From Hormiphora californensis (Eukaryota > Ctenophora > Tentaculata > Cydippida > Pleurobrachiidae): a DNA stretch of 64,000 nt. A model generated the notes under the pieces. It ran no database searches, was not told where the DNA came from, and saw nothing but the letters and a program-made list of their open reading frames with translations. Where the stretch lies: contig CM035359.1 of assembly GCA_020137815.1 (NCBI GenBank), forward strand, positions 7,063,968 through 7,127,967, given 5' to 3'. Shown here piece after piece: positions 40,850-64,000 of the stretch (the first letter of the stretch is position 1; each line of letters starts with the position of its first letter). Position numbers and translations under genes: made by a program.

Positions 40850-41928
40850 CAGTAGGGCAGCAGACAGGGTGCCACAGACAGTAGTGCAGCAGACAGGGTG
40901 TCACAGAAAGTAGTGCAGCAGACAGGGTGTCACAGACAGTAGTGCAGCAGACAGGGTGTCACAGACAGTAGTGCAGCAGACAGGGTGTCACAGACAGTAG
41001 TGCAGCAGACAGGGTGCCGCAGACAGTAGTGCAGCAGACAGGGTGCCACAGACAGTAGTGCAGCAGACAGGGTGTCACAGACAGTAGTGCAGCAGACAGG
41101 GTGTCACAGAAAGTAGTGCAGCAGACAGGGTGTCACAGACAGTAGTGCAGCAGACAGGGTGTCACAGACAGTAGTGCAGCAGACAGGGTGCCGCAGACAG
41201 TAGTGCAGCAGACAGGGTGTCACAGACAGTAGTGCAGCAGACAGGGTGTCACAGACAGTAGTGCAGCAGACAGGGTGTCACAGACAGTAGTGCAGCAGAC
41301 AGGGTGTCACAGACAGTAGTGCAGCAGACAGGGTGTCACAGACAGTAGTGCAGCAGACAGGGTGTCACAGACAGTAGTGCAGCAGACAGGGTGTCACAGA
41401 CAGTAGTGCAGCAGACAGGGTGTCCCAGACAGTAGTGCAGCAGACAGGGTGTCACAGACAGTAGTGCAGCAGACAGGGTGCCACAGACAGTAGTGCAGCA
41501 GACAGGGTGTCACAGACAGTAGTGCAGCAGACAGGGTGTCACAGACAGTAGTGCAGCAGACAGGGTGTCACAGACAGTAGTGCAGCAGACAGGGTGTCAC
41601 AGACAGTAGTGCAGCAGACAGGGTGTCACAGACAGTAGTGCAGCAGACAGGGTGTCACAGACAGTAGTGCAGCAGACAGGGTGTCACAGACAGTAGTGCA
41701 GCAGACAGGGTGTCACAGACAGTAGTGCAGCAGACAGGGTGTCACAGACAGTAGTGCAGCAGACAGGGTGTCACAGACAGTAGTGCAGCAGACAGGGTGT
41801 CCCAGACAGTAGTGCAGCAGACAGGGTGTCACAGACAGTAGTGCAGCAGACAGGGTGTCACAGACAGTAGTGCAGCAGACAGGGTGTCACAGACAGTAGT
41901 GCAGCAGACAGGGTGCCACAGACAGTAT
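40850..41928. repeat. 29-bp minisatellite, about 37 units
   Basis: Unit CAGTAGTGCAGCAGACAGGG + TGTCACAGA, highly homogeneous with scattered variants (GCCACAGA, GCCGCAGA, TCCCAGA). The homogeneity suggests recent expansion or ongoing homogenisation. Confidence 0.97.
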
Positions 41929-42599
41929 ATCAACATGGCTGTTCTATCAGGGAGCGGAAAGTTGCGGGCTGTTTGGGAAATGGCTTACTCTGTCGTGATG
42001 GGCATTATAGACGGACCTCCCACACACAACTTATCACGAGAGAAGCAGAGGGAGAGAGAGAAAGGGAGGAGAAAGAGAGAGCGAGGGAGAGAGTGAGAGA
42101 GAGAGAGAGTGAGAGTGAGAGAGAGAGTGTGTTTGTGAGAGAGATGGAGAGAGGGTAGCTATTCCGCTTCTCTTTATATCCTATATATCTATGATCTCTC
42201 CATCACCTGGCCATTTATCTCAATTCTATAAAATGGAGTCATAGAGTCCGCCTAGAATTAAATACAGGCTGTGGCGATACGTATCATGGAGACACCAGCG
42301 ACACCGGCGACACTGTGTTATGTTGTGATGCACACAATTTTCATTTTCGGCAATTTCTCATAAAAAATCGTGAAACATTCCCACTTTTTGGCCAATTTTT
42401 CCATTTTCCCCCCGTCCGAAAAGTGGGACCTGGACCCAGGGGAACAAGCCGAGCTTCGTCTCTCACCATTCGGTTTCGGGAAACTTCGATTTCTCCGCTA
42501 CTTAAAAAAAGTGTTCCGCATGGTTACCGCCCCATAAAAGTTCAAAGGCTTTCTATCCGAGTTGAGACTGTAAGTGTAGGGCTTTCTTTTGAAAACATA

Positions 42600-42840
42600 G
42601 TCGGACTTCTTCAATCTGTCCTGACCTTTTTTGACAGATCATAGCTCTTTCCGCTGCTAAGATATAGACTTAAGATTTTGAGGTTAGGAAGATCATTATA
42701 TGTCGATTTCTTCCTAACCTCCAAATTTAAAGTCTATCTTGTGAGGAACCAGAAATATCTCAGAGTCAGATTTTTGCGAAATCCGGGGGCCGGGGATAAA
42801 AAAGTTTAAAAAATCCGTCTTTTTTTAAAGGCGGTTTTGA
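42600..42840. repeat. Diverged foldback relative of the AAGTCGGATT family
   Basis: Outer CGGACTTCTTCAA and inner arms GATTTTGAGGTTAGGAAGA / TCTTCCTAACCTCCAAAT resemble the 11649 element, with a degenerate end near AAAAAATCCGTCTTTTTTTAAAG. Boundaries are not sharp. Confidence 0.6.
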
Positions 42841-43461
42841 AACGCGCACAAAATTAAATTAGCTGATTTGCGCGGCGCTTTTATGCAATGAATTCTAATA
42901 TTATTCGCGCACCATTGTATCCATCGTTCCAAATATCTTAATTTGATAACAGGGTGAGACTGAGAGAGATTCACCACTGGTTGATCCAGACAAGTTGACT
43001 GTCAACTTGTCAAGTTAAACTTTAACCCACCAACTAAATTCGAATTAAAACAACTCAGTTACCTGCACTAAATAGAATGAAATTTGAACGCAGTTCATCC
43101 AGAGAAAACTGAAATAAATAATTGTTTTAAATATTAATAGCTTCTTATAACACACTGTCCAATTCCAATTCAGTAAATACATGTGTAACAATTCTAAAGA
43201 CAATAAAATTACCATTTTCCTTCTCTCCCAATTCTGAATTTATCGCTTCTCAAAGAATTGTCTTCACTTCAATTTCAAAGCAACGTAAATTAAAAAACAC
43301 CTTGCTGAATTCGAAACTCGAAAGAACGAGGGAAAGTTCAGCTTGTTGCTCTACTCGAACTTTTGATATTATAACTTGTATATTCCATAACTATATTCCA
43401 CTAACCAACATATTGTAAATATGTTAATAATATTAATAATAACGGTCAACGTCTCACAATA

Positions 43462-44240
43462 GGGTAAACCGGGGCAATTCGAACAAGCGGGGCAATTCGA
43501 ACATAGTACTGCCCGTCTCTCACCTAGTTAAGCTATCATAATGACGTCATCCTATCTCCAGAAGAAAACTGCTCGTTCGAGCCTGCCCGTTACCACTAAA
43601 TAGGCTCTAGATCCGGTTTAAGTTGGTCAATTTCCGATTTGAAAAAACCAGCTGAAAGCTAATAATATCAGCTTTCAGATGGTATAAAAATTATTTAAAT
43701 ATTCGCATGTTTTCATTCCAAATTCTGGTAAATTAAGATTACCGGGGCAATTCGAACAACCGGGGCAATTCGAACATGGGCAATTTGGTTAACACACCGG
43801 GGCAATTTGGTTAACTCCCGGGCCAATGATGTGCAGTTCTTTGTACCACGTGATCAAGCGTGATACCGGGGCAATTCGAACAAGAACGACCAGCGTGTAG
43901 ATTGCGTGTAGATTACATTGTTCGAATTGCCCCCACCTCTAACAACACCAGGCGGGAATCTTCTTCTGGTGTTGTGAGGACGTTCACGTGACTCCCACGT
44001 GACGAAATAAAGCACTCCTATTGGTGTTGTCCGAATTGCCCCGGTACCATTTTTTCCGACCAAAATTTTTAAATTAGTTATTTAGTTAAGTAAATGATGG
44101 TCCCTAGAGTTGAAGTTTATCTTAATTGAAAGATAAAATAATGAACTTTAATCCTATATAATTTTTTTCATTGTATCTATTTTTAAATGGGAGTGAGAAC
44201 CGATTAAGTAAAAAGTTAACCATTTTGCCCCGGTTTACCC
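43462..44240. mobile_element. TA-flanked element with iterated CGGGGCAATTCGAACA motifs
   Basis: Inverted ends GGGTAAACCGGGGCAA ... TTGCCCCGGTTTACCC, TA at 43460-43461 and 44241-44242. The interior has at least five copies of (C/A)GGGGCAATTCGAACA in both orientations, clustered near 43480, 43745-43800, 43865-43930 and 44030. No transposase ORF. Confidence 0.85.
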
Positions 44241-44434
44241 TAGGCAAATTAGCCCTTTCAAATAATAACAATATTAATCTTTTCAAAAAATTCATCTCTT
44301 ATATCAAGGCTAGAGATTGAGTAATTTCCGGATAATGGCACAAACTGCTATAAACAATTTCCCACTCTTCATATATTATAGTCATTATACTATTTATAGT
44401 TTTCAGTTCAAAGTATATTTCATTCTGTACTTTA

Positions 44435-64000
<19,566 letters not shown>

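Larger units (their letters stand above)
39301..44434. other. Intergenic region with repeats, no gene recognised
   Basis: GA-rich tract 39640-39850, CT microsatellite 40082-40130, 29-bp minisatellite 40850-41928, GA-rich 42050-42150, diverged foldback 42600-42840, and a TA-flanked element 43462-44240. A 40143-40310 frame (QWLHDGMNKEETGLHTPTL) follows a good acceptor but lacks a convincing donor and family. Confidence 0.65.

Overview
This window looks like nuclear DNA of a multicellular animal. The genes are split into many short exons with GT-AG introns, and their closest recognisable relatives are metazoan families: IFT57, CFAP68, a class A GPCR, a neurobeachin/LRBA-type BEACH protein, a CHST15-like sulfotransferase and beta-tubulin. 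Many introns are short, genes are nested in other genes' introns, and foldback elements and GA/CT microsatellites are abundant. This fits a compact but repeat-rich invertebrate, possibly an early-branching one such as a sponge; that last step is a guess. Gene models were built by hand: splice sites were chosen so that phases match across every junction and the joined product resembles a known family where one exists.

Layout. (1) 373-8197, minus: 5' two-thirds of IFT57, running off the left edge, with a 6.2 kb repeat-filled intron. (2) 8198-13945: intergenic region between two head-to-head ciliary genes, made almost entirely of foldback elements and containing two perfect RFX X-box palindromes. 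(3) 13946-18632, plus: CFAP68 in five exons, with a BTB-domain ORF nested in intron 2 and three foldback elements in its introns. (4) 19434-21287, plus: 3' exons of an unrecognised gene among long GA/CT microsatellites. (5) 22005-23401: a 1.4 kb near-perfect palindrome with TA flanks. (6) 25298-32151, plus: complete 11-exon class A GPCR of 503 aa. (7) 32946-39300, minus: complete 15-exon coiled-coil protein of 566 aa, convergent with the GPCR. (8) 39301-44434: no gene recognised; microsatellites, a 29-bp minisatellite of about 37 copies and a TA-flanked element. (9) 44435-64000, minus: C-terminal 36 exons of a neurobeachin/LRBA-type protein (continuing off the right edge), hosting a carbohydrate sulfotransferase and a beta-tubulin gene, both on the opposite strand, inside two of its introns.

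Themes. Ciliary biology recurs: IFT57, CFAP68, beta-tubulin with an X-box-like promoter site, and X-box-like palindromes in a minisatellite. Mobile DNA is dominated by non-autonomous foldback elements whose termini and target duplications can be read directly: TA-flanked (Tc1/mariner/pogo-like), 8-bp target duplications (hAT-like, including a dispersed family of about 109 bp carrying CCAAT and CACGTG motifs), TTAA-flanked, and an 11-bp example. A second theme is that at least eight splice junctions in three genes are covered by local tandem duplications that copy the splice site itself.
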